Of a DNA stretch of 64,000 nucleotides, positions 24,801 to 35,223 are shown in pieces. Below the pieces are notes generated by a model. The model was not told the origin of the DNA, did not search any database, and was given only the letters and a program-made list of their open reading frames with translations. Location of the stretch: contig NW_023998414.1 in assembly GCF_014805625.2 (NCBI RefSeq), positions 38,492,402 to 38,556,401 on the forward strand, written 5' to 3'. Numbering within the stretch: the stretch's first letter is position 1; the number at the start of each line of letters is the position of its first letter. This DNA is from Glossina fuscipes. Its lineage: Eukaryota; Arthropoda; Insecta; Diptera; Glossinidae. Position numbers and translations under genes: made by a program.

Positions 24801-25290
24801 TGTTTATCAAATTCTGAATTTTCCCATAAATATTCCAAATTTTTGTACGCAAACATTCACATTCACAATAACTAAAGAAAATAAAAGCTTCTTATCGCTT
24901 AAGACTGCCGGCGTTCTCTTTTCTTTTTTTTTTTTTTTTTTTTTTTTGATGCGTCTCCCGAAACGAAGACAACTGCTTTTCTTTCTTTCTTCCTTTCTTT
25001 CTTTATCTTTATTGCTCCTATTAAAAATTCGACCAAATCCATTTTTATTTATTCCTATAATTACGATATTCTTAATGGATCATCTTATATCCATCTTTCC
25101 GTCAATTGCTTGTCGTTGAAAGTCATATAGCTATAAAGCTTAACGAAATTATCGATGCATAGTCTCATAATTCTTAATATTCTCAATTCACTTGCGCCAA
25201 TCAGATATTGATAAAAGACAATTAACGTATGTCGAAGCAATCTGATAATAATTGTGCACATTGAAATGAAAAATCTTATATTCGATATTG

Positions 25291-25291
<1 letters not shown>

Positions 25292-25323
<32 letters not shown>
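25292..25323. repeat. (TA)n microsatellite
   Basis: Sixteen or so uninterrupted TA units. Confidence 0.9.
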
Positions 25324-25327
<4 letters not shown>

Positions 25328-25791
25328 TATTCGATTTCAAATGGGAACTAAATTCGTTTAGGTTTGACGATGAGGATAACAGCTATTCTTTCTCACGGGA
25401 ATAGAGTAAATCTTTCTTGCTTGTATCGTTATATATATAACTAGCCAAGTTTCCTCCACCTTGCCATACACCTGTTACGTGAAAGTACTAAAATAAACTT
25501 TTAATTTGCATTTTTCCTTTTTTAAGCTTTTATTTGTTTTATTATTCATAAAAATTTTCGTATAACGGCAGCAAAAACAGAAAGCGTATTTGGAACTGCA
25601 TAAGTGCATAAGGCAAAAGATTGTATTAAAAAAACAAAAAACAAAAAAAAAGAAAGCATTTTTATTTTAAAACAAAACAGAGAAAATCAGTGGACACATC
25701 CTTTAAAGGAAAGTCATATGAAGTGAACGTAAATAGGATTCATTTTTACTATTAGGGATATTTGATTAAGCAGAAAAGAAAGAGAAAGAAA

Positions 25792-25798
<7 letters not shown>

Positions 25799-25839
<41 letters not shown>
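25799..25839. repeat. (AG)n microsatellite
   Basis: About twenty AG units, preceded by an imperfect GAAAGA-rich purine tract from about 25776. Confidence 0.9.
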
Positions 25840-25842
<3 letters not shown>

Positions 25843-26261
25843 TCGAAAATGAATGCTTAAACTTCCGAAAAGTGAAACGAAAACTCAAAAGCACTTTATA
25901 GAGTAGAGATATATGAATAAAATATTTTCTTCCTTTTTATCTCATCAAGAGAAATAAATTTTATTAATGTAACATTTTTTAATTGCAAAAAAAGAAGAAA
26001 AAACAAAAACAAAAAGAAAAAGAAAATTGCATACCAAATAAAGAAAAAAATTTTTTAATTTTGAAAATATACGACACTTTGAACGGATGAATATTTAAAC
26101 ATTTTAAAGAGTTACTTTGACTAATACTACTACTACTAATAAATGCCATCTTACTGAGGTGAGTAAAACATACATTTATCAAATTAAAAATTAATAACAA
26201 ATTTTGCTCCAAGAAAAAAAAAAAAAAAAAACGAAATTGTATATGTAAAGTTAATTGAGAA

Positions 26262-26266
<5 letters not shown>

Positions 26267-26303
<37 letters not shown>
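26267..26303. repeat. Poly(T) tract, 37 bp
   Basis: The longest homopolymer in the window. Confidence 0.9.
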
Positions 26304-26304
<1 letters not shown>

Positions 26305-26662
26305 TCACGCAACGTTATGCAAATGACCTGAAAATGGTTATCTTTTAATTTAAGAAGCTATGACAAGTTGTTCTATTGAACTTTACCAAGTTTATTAAAA
26401 TTTTCAAAAAAATTCTAAAAAACTTCCCTTAACTTCTTTTGTCCTTTTTTATGTTTTATATCTCGTTAATCATTCTTGTCCTCGAAGGAGAGAAGTATAC
26501 ACTCGATCGTTTACTGGTTAGTGCGTGACGCAACCAACAACAAGAATTATATAGTTTGGTTACAAATTGTCATTAATTGTGGAAGAATTTATCCAACGGA
26601 ATATTGATGAATTCAAATTTTATCTAAAGAGAGTGAAAACCTCCTAACCTTGAACGTATACG

Positions 26663-27219
26663 TAGCTGAAGGTATAAATGAAGCGGAATATTGCTATGCA
26701 TTAAAATCATTTGCAAATTTCGCTACACACACTCTGCGTTTGATCGAATAATCAAAATCCTTAACTCGGTCATTGCTTAAAAAAGATTTTATATGCTAAC
26801 TTCCTTCAAGTTTAATCGAACTCCCAGTTTCAGGTCAGTTTCTCAATCAGTTGCTGTTATATTTATTGCTCAGACTCCATTCCCTATGCATTATAAGGTA
26901 ACTAACTATAGGCAATAAATTGGAAAATTTGCAAACATTTTCATAGAAATTTTGGCAAAAGTATTAATCAATCTGTTAGCAAATATTGAATAGATTGCGT
27001 AGAATTAAAAAAGAGACGGGAATACAAATAGCGACAAGTTAAAGAAGTATTTGAATGAAAGTTTGAGTATTGCTTACGCCGCAAGAGATATAATCTATTA
27101 TGAAATATTTTTTTAATAAAATGAGATTTCTATCCATCTTCTTCCGTCCCGTCGTCTAGTTTCAATTTATTTCTTAATTATTTCCATTTATTATCGCATG
27201 ATTGTCCCGCAGGTTAAGT
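26663..27219. repeat. 558-bp direct duplication, copy 2
   Basis: This is the partner of 10548-11105, in the same orientation and collinear along its whole length with substitutions and small indels. It has an extra AAATTTC-like insertion near 26713 and lacks about 11 bp near 26880 that copy 1 has. It ends with CCCGCAGGTTAAGT, after which the two flanks diverge at once. It is non-coding and the family is not recognised. Confidence 0.85.
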
Positions 27220-27894
27220 GCCAAGATATGCAAAAGCAATCAATAGTTGCGCTCATAATAAGCAAAATCTTGTAGAGTAGAGATCCATCTCCGCCACTAT
27301 TTTGCAAATTTTCATAATAATATTTATGATGCATTCAAATATGTTTTGAAAATACGTTACGAGTGTGATTTAAGGGTGTGAAGATCAATTCGAATTGAAC
27401 TAAGAAAGACATTTGGCAAACTTTGATCAAATTTTTAAAAAAAAAACCTATTCGCACGGATTATCATCTTCAAAATTTATACAAAGTTGTGTGCACGTTC
27501 CTCGTTGGAATTCTAAAATACCTTTGATGTATTGAAGTACATTCATTCTATCTCTAAAATAATCTTAATAAAGAAGAAAAATATTGATCATAATCTTGCT
27601 GATGAATTCATATCAACTAATCAATGCCGGCATTATTAGGTGAATATCAAATCATTCAAATCGCTTCACAATGTTGAAGTTTAAATTAAAATATTAATTG
27701 ATTTTGGCGCATCCGTCATACGCGCACTCATCGATTATTATTCAAAAAGGAAATGATTTCCTTTCGTGAATTGAAAGTGTTTACATATAGGAAGGCACCA
27801 ATAGAAATTTAAAAAAAAAAAAGAGAAAAAAAAAATCAAAAATCATCCTCCACTAATCAAAGGTAAAACACATTAGATTCGAATAAGTCCGTCC
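27220..27894. other. AT-rich non-coding spacer
   Basis: No gene or repeat was recognised apart from A-rich runs near 27811-27835. Confidence 0.5.
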
Positions 27895-28770
27895 ATTGTG
27901 CCCCCTACACTAAATAAGACAATTTTTATTGGACCTGTTATATGAAAAGAAACTGATGCTGCCCTATTTCGCTATATTTAGTTCTTTTGTCAAAGATCTT
28001 ATTATTGTTCATCTGCCCATTCCCCTTAAGTAGTAATAATTAGGCATACTTACTATACAGAGGTTTACTTCGCGTGAGAATCCTTATATGAGACGAAGCC
28101 CAAAAAATATACTTACCTACGTGGTCCAAAATGAAAATGAGTTAAGGTTTACGCCAAGTTTTACTATTATGGATAATTTTTCATAATAAAATTTTAAAAA
28201 TTAGAAATTTTTGTTATATAAAGATTAAGATTCAAAATCATTCGACCATTCAAAAAAATAATTTTCACATCGCGGCAATATACTTTTTTGTTAAAACAAT
28301 TTTTATCGGGAAATTTTGAAAATTTCGAACCTTTTTCATATAAAGATTTTATTTAAAAGTAGGCCTTATGTGGAGAGTGCTCGTAGAAACGATAAAATTC
28401 TATTCCATTTCGCATCGGATTTGCGCGACCAAAATATCTTAAAAATTGAAGCGCGCACGTTGGATACGAAAGTACACGAACACGGATCAGATGAACAGAA
28501 AGACAGAGCTGTTGAGAGTCAAACGGACATGATTAACAGAAAGACAGAGCTGTTGATAGTCAAACGGACATGATGAACGGAAAGACAGAGCTGTTGAAAG
28601 CCAAACGGACATGATGAACAGAAAGACAGGGCTGTTAAAAGCAAGACAGATAAAGTTAAATCGATTGATGAAGTATTTCTGAGTCAATCGCTAGAATAAT
28701 AGATGTGCCTACGTTAAGCATTTCTCTTTATTATAAAAATATGCACAAACTCTCTCTAGCATAAGACTTG
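27895..28770 (-). mobile_element. Family A long copy with an internally expanded core
   Basis: Read on the plus strand it opens with GCCCCCTACACTAAATAAG, an eroded 3' terminal motif. It passes through AT-rich interior phrases (TTGAAAATTTCGAACC, CTTTTTCATATAAAGATTTT) resembling the long copy at 31267-32300, then ACCAAAATATCTTAAAAATT, and a minisatellite replacing the GACA/GACG core. It ends with AATAATAGATGTGCCTACGT and TATGCACAAACTC, matching the 5' region of reverse copies. The 3' part is only loosely alignable. Confidence 0.5.
28490..28652. repeat. 41-bp minisatellite, about four copies
   Basis: Unit starts are at 28490, 28531, 28572 and 28613, with exact 41-bp spacing. Each unit opens with a GATGAACAGAAAGACAGAGC-type half and continues with a CTGTTGARAGYCAAACGGAC-type half. 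The first three are near-identical and the fourth decays after about 35 bp. The unit contains GACAGAG and CGGACA, the reversed GTCY core of family A, so it looks like an expansion inside that element. The frames 28316-28573 and 28487-28687 simply read through it. Confidence 0.9.
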
Positions 28771-28866
28771 TTTTCTTTTATTTTTCTTTTTTCTCTTAAT
28801 TTGACCAGTCAGTCAGAGAAGCTCCCCATACATGTAGATGCGTTGTCATGCTTTTCACTTCTTCAA

Positions 28867-30245
28867 TCAATTGCGCTTATGTGTCTTATGTATGGAGGCC
28901 ATCCTTTCCTTGGTTCTTATAACGCGCGAGGATAGCTCGTTGCAGCGACGCCGTTCGTAGATGCGGCTCATCTCGTCGGCCAGAATGTCGACTGCCAGAA
29001 AGTGCCTGCTAGCAATAGCGCTGCTTCTTCCGACACGGTACGGAGTGCGCAAATCTTCCTCAGGGCGCTAAGACGATATAACGCCGTAAATTTTTGGAGT
29101 GCCGTCTTTACAGTTAATGAACCCACCCATACTGAGCTCGCATTTATAATGACTGAGGTCAACACCGCGGCTACGACCTTTGTCTTAGCTGTTTTAAGCC
29201 TATCCATATTTGGCATAATTCTTGCCAGTGCCGCCTGGATGCCTGCCGCTTTCTTCGCCACGTAATCAATATAACGCCTGAAGTTGAGGCGGTGGTCAAT
29301 TATGACTCCCAGATATTTGAGCGCAGGGACTGATTGCGCTATGTAATGCCCGATTGTTATCTTGCACATCTCTGGCTTTTTCCGGCTACTTACAAGCATA
29401 ACTTCAGCTTTGTGTTTAGCCATCTCTGGGCCCACCTTGTTTAGCCACGCTTTGATGCTCATGATTGCTCCGGTAGCTTTCGCTTCTATATCCGCAATTT
29501 GCTTTGCGATCACCACTATCGCTACGTCGTCGGCGAATCCAATACTTGTTGAGTTGGTGGGCAACTGCAACTTCAGGACGTCGTTCTACATGATATTCCA
29601 CAAGAGTGGGCTAAGAACTGACGTTTGTACGACGCCAGCTGATATTTTATACCTATCTGTACAGCTATCGCTTTCATACACTAATGTACGATTCGACAGG
29701 TAGCTCTTTATGACGTCTAATACATACCTTGGGACCTGCGCTCTTATAAGAGCCCTACGGATAGCTCGCCGATCCGCCGAGTTAAAGACGTTTTTAACGT
29801 CTACTGTAATCAGGGCACAATATTTCTTGGCGCCACCTTTCCATCTGCCCTCAATTATGGCGTAGAATGCCAGCCTCATTATGTGTTTTATGGCATCTAT
29901 TGTCGTCCACGCTCTTCTGAAGCCATAGTGGTTATTGGATAGAGTACCATTTTTTTCGGTTGCTAGCAGAAGCAGCTCGTATATTACTGACTCTAGCAGT
30001 TTGCCCTTCGTATCCAGGAGACAGATCGGCCTGTATGACGACGGTTCAGCCGATGGCTTGTTACTTTTAGGGATCAGGACCAGCTTCTGCATTACCCATT
30101 CTTTTGGAAAGACTCTTTCTCTGAGACATTGTTGCAGAAGCTGGACAAATATCTCCGGTCTTATCTTAATTGCAGCCTTCAGGTCTATATTAGGAATTCC
30201 GTCCGGACCTGGGGCCTTTTTGGTCGCCAATTCTTTTCCGTCTGC
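28867..30245 (-). pseudogene. R1/LOA-like non-LTR retrotransposon reverse transcriptase, truncated and broken
   Basis: The minus strand encodes a partial ORF2 reverse transcriptase, the enzyme that copies element RNA at its insertion site. Seen in order: KKAPGPDGIPN (about 30190-30220), SYRPICLLDTKGKLLE, NNHYGFRRAWTTIDAI, LITVDVKNVFNSA (motif A), GVVQTSVLSPLLWNIM (motif B; GVPQGSVLGPLLW is usual), GFADDVAIVV (motif C, catalytic FADD at 29526-29537), then KYLGVIIDHRLNF of the thumb. An in-frame TAG at 29586-29588 interrupts it where a Tyr codon is usual, and a frameshift near 29000 moves the continuing homology (VDILADEMSRIYERR) into another frame. The endonuclease, ORF1 and C-terminal zinc finger are absent. 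The 5' break abuts a (GT)n tract. It is markedly GC-richer than its surroundings. R1 versus LOA is not settled by eye. Confidence 0.9.
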
Positions 30246-30277
30246 GTGTGTGTGTGTGTGTGTCTGTGTGTGTGCGC
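30246..30277. repeat. (GT)n microsatellite at the 5' break of the R1/LOA-like copy
   Basis: GT units with one TCTG interruption, ending GTGCGCG. They directly abut the point where reverse transcriptase similarity starts on the minus strand. Confidence 0.85.
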
Positions 30278-31266
30278 GTTTTGAAAAGACTTGAATCTGA
30301 ATGGAGAACATGTTCGTTTAATAACATGTTTATTTTTCTGATGATTGGCAAAAGTGTGTTACTTGTTCCATAATTGTTTACTCTTGAATCAGGTAACGCT
30401 TGAATGAAAAAAAAAAAAAACAACGTCCATGCTGTTTACATACTAAAATACTCGCTTATATTGGATATCGTATTAACAAGTGTTAATTGAAAATAACTTC
30501 AAAATCCTTCCGCCCCACCTTATCAAGGAGAAATTAAATAAAGGAAATAAAAAAAAAAAATATTGATTCGTTGGTTTTTTAATATATTATAAATGTAGGT
30601 AACTCGGTTTCGCGCGTAATGCTTATGACAGTTGCTTTAATTTTTTTTTGTTTTTTGTAAGATTAATTTCAATTTCAGTGAAATTTTCTGCTCTTTAAAG
30701 CAGAAAATTCCATTGCCTTTACACGCATGAACGTCTGTGCACTTGAAATTTTTTAATTATGTATGTTTACGAGTGCAAACAAGTAGCATTTTTTTTTTCC
30801 TTTTTACTTTCCTTCAAGCAGCAATGAACGGTAATATTTATGGCATCGAAACCTTACAAAATTTCTGGATATTCATGTTTTATATTTTCCTCTTTGGAGT
30901 AATCTTTCCTTTGAACAGGTATTTATTTTTTAATCCTCTTTTTATGGAACATTCGCAATTTGTTGTTGTTGTTGTTGTTACAGCTCAGGTTTCCGGCCAA
31001 TGCTTGCTTTTCATTGCTTTTCTATCCCGTACTCAAGGATGAGGTCGCTAGCAGATAAAAGTGGACATAAAATGTTAACCTAACCATCTAACTATCTTTC
31101 TATTAAAGTTGGAATCTTTGAAAGTCGCAAGAATTATGAGAAAGGGAGCAAATATTAGAAATATACGACTTACGCGTCTACCTTAGTTGTTGTTACTTTA
31201 GCTTGGGAAAGAGAAAAAATAAATTAAAAACGTTCGAAATAGTTTTGTTTACCGCATCTAACTAAT
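30278..31266. other. AT-rich non-coding spacer
   Basis: No gene was recognised. A (GTT)6 tract lies near 30962-30978, followed by ACAGCTCAGGTTTCC. The 101-codon frame at 30737-31042 is Phe/Leu-rich and has no domain signal. Confidence 0.5.
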
Positions 31267-32300
31267 TATACCCTACACCACTTGTGGTACAGAGTATGTT
31301 AGTGCGGAGTTGCGGAGTTAAGACCCAGAAGGGCTTAATAAACCGACGTTTTGTTATACCGATCGATTTAGAATCATTTTCTAAATCGGTGTAAGTCTGT
31401 CTGTCCCTCTTTCCGTTTAGTGTCGGCCCATGTAAGTTTGTGTTTAAGCTGCAGGTCCCAATTTCTGAGATATTTTGATGAAATTTGATAAACTGTCGTA
31501 CTTGGGCTATTGACAATGGTTCGGATCGGTTCACTTTTTCGACTACTCTGCATGCAAGACCTTATTCTGCCAAGTCGTTGTATGGAAAAAAATTGCAATT
31601 TTCAACATTTCTCAGCAAAAATCACTAAGTGGTAATATTTCGGCATTCTAAATTTGTATGCAAACTTTGGATCGCGCTGGGGCAATTTTTCGAACCCCTT
31701 TTTCATATAATTTTTCTTGCGGAAACTAAAGCTTTATATGGTAAAGAGATTGAATTTCCAATATTTCTTGGTGAAAATGGGCTCATAAAAGTAAATTGAC
31801 AAAGAGATCTTGCTTTACTGAATTTGTACCACGTAGGTCTAATTTGTGGATATCACCGCATATAAGGATTCAAATGAAATGAAAACCCTTATATGCCAAA
31901 AAAAGCGAACTGTTAATATTAATTTCCTCATGCTAGTAATTAAATAACAAAATGAAGTGGACCTAATTTGAATCAGATCGGTCTATTTCTTCGCCTCCAT
32001 CTTATAAGATATCATATGACATCTTTTTAATTTATAGCAGCGTTTCAACAAAAAAAATTTAAGGGCAGGAAATTCAATCATATATGTCAAATTTTTCGAA
32101 CAACGACTTGTATAGGGGCTATCACGAAACGGAATTGCTTATGTGGAGAGAGAATCTAGCCTTCCAACAAGCGGGCTTCCAAGAAAATAATGTGTACTTT
32201 TTGGTTTTGGATTATTACCAAAATAATCGAATAATTGTAATAGGCAAAGTGGTGTAGGGTATATAAAAGTCGACATGGCCCCACTATAATGTTCTTATCT
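31267..32300 (+). mobile_element. Family A long copy with perfect 17-bp terminal inverted repeats
   Basis: The left TIR (TATACCCTACACCACTT, 31267-31283) is exactly complementary to the right TIR (AAGTGGTGTAGGGTATA, 32247-32263), giving a 997-bp TIR-to-TIR unit. Similarity to other copies continues outside the right TIR to about 32300 (CATGGCCCCACTATAATG), so the TIRs are not the extreme end on that side. Inside are a 9-bp stem pair (CGATTTAGA 31364-31372 with TCTAAATCG 31380-31388), a GTCTGTCTGTCCCTCTTTCC core (about 31397) and AT-rich interior shared with 1970-2130. No transposase or other frame is present, so it is non-autonomous. Helitron-like (mini-me/DINE-1) versus TIR-type MITE remains open. 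Confidence 0.8.
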
Positions 32301-32929
32301 GTACTTTTTTTTTTTTTAAGTAAGATGCTAATCTGCAAATATTTCATTAAAAATTGACTTCTTTCTTTGTGTATTCCCCGAAAGGTTTCTAAGACTTAAC
32401 TAAAAGGGAGAATTAAAAATATTCTTTGGGTTTTTTCAATTTTTTCAATAGTTTTTATATATTTAAAATAAAAATTCCAAAAATATATTTTTTAAAATAT
32501 ATATTTGAAATTTATTTAGTTAGATAAATGGCAAAGTTTTTTTTAACAAATTCCTGAGAAATTTGCTTGAAAAGAGCCAACAATGTGAGCTTTTACATAT
32601 ATATGACGAAGGTAGTTGGGTTTTGAAGACATTTCAGTGCGGTAAAAAGCTGCGCATATATGTGAGGCCATTTTTCTTTTAAAGGAGTCCGCTTCGTTTT
32701 TATATTCGTCAACGAATTCATAATAGAACTGGATGACTTTTGTTGAGATCACAGATGAACGATCTCGTGCGCGTAATAATGAACCATTTTCACTTCTAAT
32801 CCTGAAATTGAAACATGTTTCCCATTGCATTCCGGTTTTTTGTTTTTTTTTTTTTGCGCGCGCGAAATAAACGCTACGAATATGGAATAATAGCCATAAC
32901 AGTATAAATCTTTTTATGAAATCAGTAAA
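32301..32929. other. AT-rich non-coding spacer
   Basis: No gene was recognised. The 95-codon minus frame at 32543-32830 has a fairly normal amino-acid composition but no motif I recognise. A (GC)4 tract (GCGCGCGCG) lies near 32857. Confidence 0.45.
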
Positions 32930-33250
32930 TAATTGGGTGGGTACTTGGGGATGTCTTCAACTATTTTCACGTGGGTAATTGCGATGAGGACTTAAGCGCA
33001 CGGTGCCCCATGATAGACGGAGGGAGAAAACACTTCGTTAACTGTCCGAGGGTTTCTGACTTGATTTCTGAGTGCCAGATGAAGACACGTACACATCCGA
33101 TCGGAATGAAACGCCATTCTGCGCCACCGAGGAAATTTTTTCCGGGATTTGTGCCAACTGCAGCCCATCTGAAAATTCCGTAATTGTCCGTTTCTGATGT
33201 CAGACCCAAGCTCGAAGTTTGCTATGGAGTCTCTTGACACCCGTAGTACG
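32930..33250. other. GC-richer block of unknown origin
   Basis: About 320 bp is clearly richer in G+C than its surroundings and open in one plus frame (32971-33183) and two minus frames (32967-33209, 32992-33273). The plus frame contains RCPMIDGGRKHFVNCPRV, which faintly recalls the C-terminal Cys/His finger of non-LTR ORF2 proteins, but His-Cys spacing is one short and a second Cys is missing. It may be a mobile-element relic or an unrecognised exon. No splice or start context decides it. Confidence 0.35.
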
Positions 33251-33749
33251 ACAAGTAAAAGGAAAAAAAACATAACGAAAAAAGAAATAATAAAAACCTC
33301 TGCTTATACTTTACAAATCCCATATGACTTGATCCTTCCATTGATCTTTTTGAGAATGACATTGTTTCTTTGATAATTAATTCCCAGGCGGATCAACATA
33401 TCGAAATCGAGTCACGTTGTTCAACAACAAGAATGCTTTACAATACCGCCGATATGTATATCTGTTTGTTATAACCAGAATGATAAGTGACTATAATTAT
33501 TAATATAGCCAATGGCCTTCTATAATTAGCGTTTTTAAGCACTGCTTTATTTATTATCTTATCGTTACTTATTTTATAGTATCACTTTCAATATATTGAT
33601 GTAGTATTTTAAACTTATATGGATCAAGCAATTGACTAAAACAAAATGTGTCTTTGTGTCCCACTTTGTATACTCATATAATTATTATTGTGCTTAAAAA
33701 ATACGGAGAATTTTATATATTTTTTCTTTATTTTTTTTTTCTTTAATAA

Positions 33750-33815
33750 AAATGATTCTGAATCGATTCAGTACAATAAGCCCTTCTACGTGTTACATAC
33801 GATAGCACTAGAATA
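33750..33815 (-). mobile_element. Family A 5' fragment
   Basis: AATGATTCTGAATCGATTCA, then GTACAATAAGCCCTTCTACG and TGTTACATACGATAGCAC match the 5' part of reverse family A copies. Only about 65 bp remain. Confidence 0.5.
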
Positions 33816-34506
33816 AACAAATTCGATGAACGCGTATGTTTTAACTAAAAAATTCCCCTTATTTTCTGAACACAAATTTATAATGACGTGGATATCACTC
33901 ATTTGGCTATAAATGAATTGATAAATTAAGAGTAATAAATATTCAATAAAATTATATTTAAGCATTTAGCAATAACTAAACTATTCCAAGACTATTTTAA
34001 AATTAGTTATTAGGAAAATTGGTTGCAACGTCGATTGCTTCGTTAACCAACATAATGTGAAAAATTATTGAGAAAAAACAAAAAAAGAAAAAAAAAGTGA
34101 AGCAAACTAAATGCTAATGAAGCAATAAATGTTAAAGAAAATTCGATAATCGCAAGCTGCCTATCGCTTTTCCAGTATACATGGTCCGACATTTTCACTT
34201 CTGTAAGCTGACTCTGGTTAACCGCATTCTTATATATATTTTGTTAGCAAAAATAGTTTAAGTATGATGACGTCATGATATTTTCAACGTTATTTGATTT
34301 ATTTTGAATCTATACAAACGATTGTGTTTCACTCTCGTTTGGGGCTTACTTTTCAATATATGACAAAGTTTTTAAATTGTGGAAAATTTGTTTTTCTTTT
34401 GATTTTAATTAACGGGATTTAATCGCCTGATAGTAGAAAAACGAAAGCAAAATCAAAAAAAAAAAAAAAAGAAGAGAAGAGAAAAAAAGAATGACTTATA
34501 CATGTA

Positions 34507-34509
<3 letters not shown>

Positions 34510-34542
<33 letters not shown>
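34510..34542. repeat. (AT)n microsatellite
   Basis: About sixteen AT units. Confidence 0.9.
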
Positions 34543-34543
<1 letters not shown>

Positions 34544-35189
34544 GTGCAGATATAGACATATATATGTGAATATATTTTTGGCAATATTCCAAAACATTTT
34601 TATTGCATTTCACATTCATGATGTTTCTCAAGCACTTGATTATTTGTGGCAATGAGGACCAGAAAAAAGAAATATTTTCGTTTAAATATTATAGTCATAA
34701 AAGCCAGACGACGAAGGTACTTTGCTGAGCATAAATGAAAACAACTGAGAACGCAGTATAGTTGGCTTGCGATGAATTTCGGTTACCTATCGGTTGATAC
34801 AAAAAATTGTAAAAATAATTTCGTTTTTACGATCATTCGAGAAATTCGAGGATAATTATTATTTCTCATTGCAAGTTAGCCTATTCCTCAGCTTATGACA
34901 TGAGAAAGATTTAACTATGTACGTCCATCTCGCCATCTATCCATTTATATATCGGTCATATTTGTTATTTGGATTTCAAGATAAATTCAAAAGGTGTGAA
35001 AATTGCCTCCAAGCTAAAAGAGGTAACATTTTTAGACTTAATCTACTAACACGCCTACAATTAGCAGTACGCTGTTCGTGATAGCGAGACTATTGAGATT
35101 TACTCCAAACTCAATATATTTTACTCACTGCAATACGTTAATAGAAATTCGATGGGTTGTCTATCAACCTAGGAGTGATTTTTCCTCCT

Positions 35190-35191
35190 TC

Positions 35192-35222
<31 letters not shown>

Positions 35223-35223
35223 A
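35190..35223. repeat. (CT)n microsatellite
   Basis: CT units with one CTGT interruption. Confidence 0.9.

Larger units (their letters stand above)
24801..26662. other. AT-rich non-coding spacer with microsatellites
   Basis: It contains T24 at 24924-24947, (TA)n at 25292-25323, (AG)n at 25799-25839, an A run near 26214-26231 and T37 at 26267-26303. The 109-codon minus frame at 25979-26308 is made of Lys and Phe runs from these tracts and is rejected as a gene. Confidence 0.6.

Noticed and set aside
25979..26308. 109-codon minus-strand open frame
   Set aside because: Made of Lys and Phe runs encoded by poly(A/T) tracts.
28490..28652. Regular 41-bp repeats resembling a CRISPR array
   Set aside because: The units are contiguous with no unique spacers, and the DNA is clearly eukaryotic; it is a minisatellite.
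29002..30294. Plus-strand frames opposite the reverse transcriptase pseudogene
   Set aside because: They are antisense shadows of the minus-strand RT, which carries all the recognisable motifs.
32543..32830. 95-codon minus-strand frame with ordinary composition
   Set aside because: No motif recognised and no start or splice context. Left as spacer.
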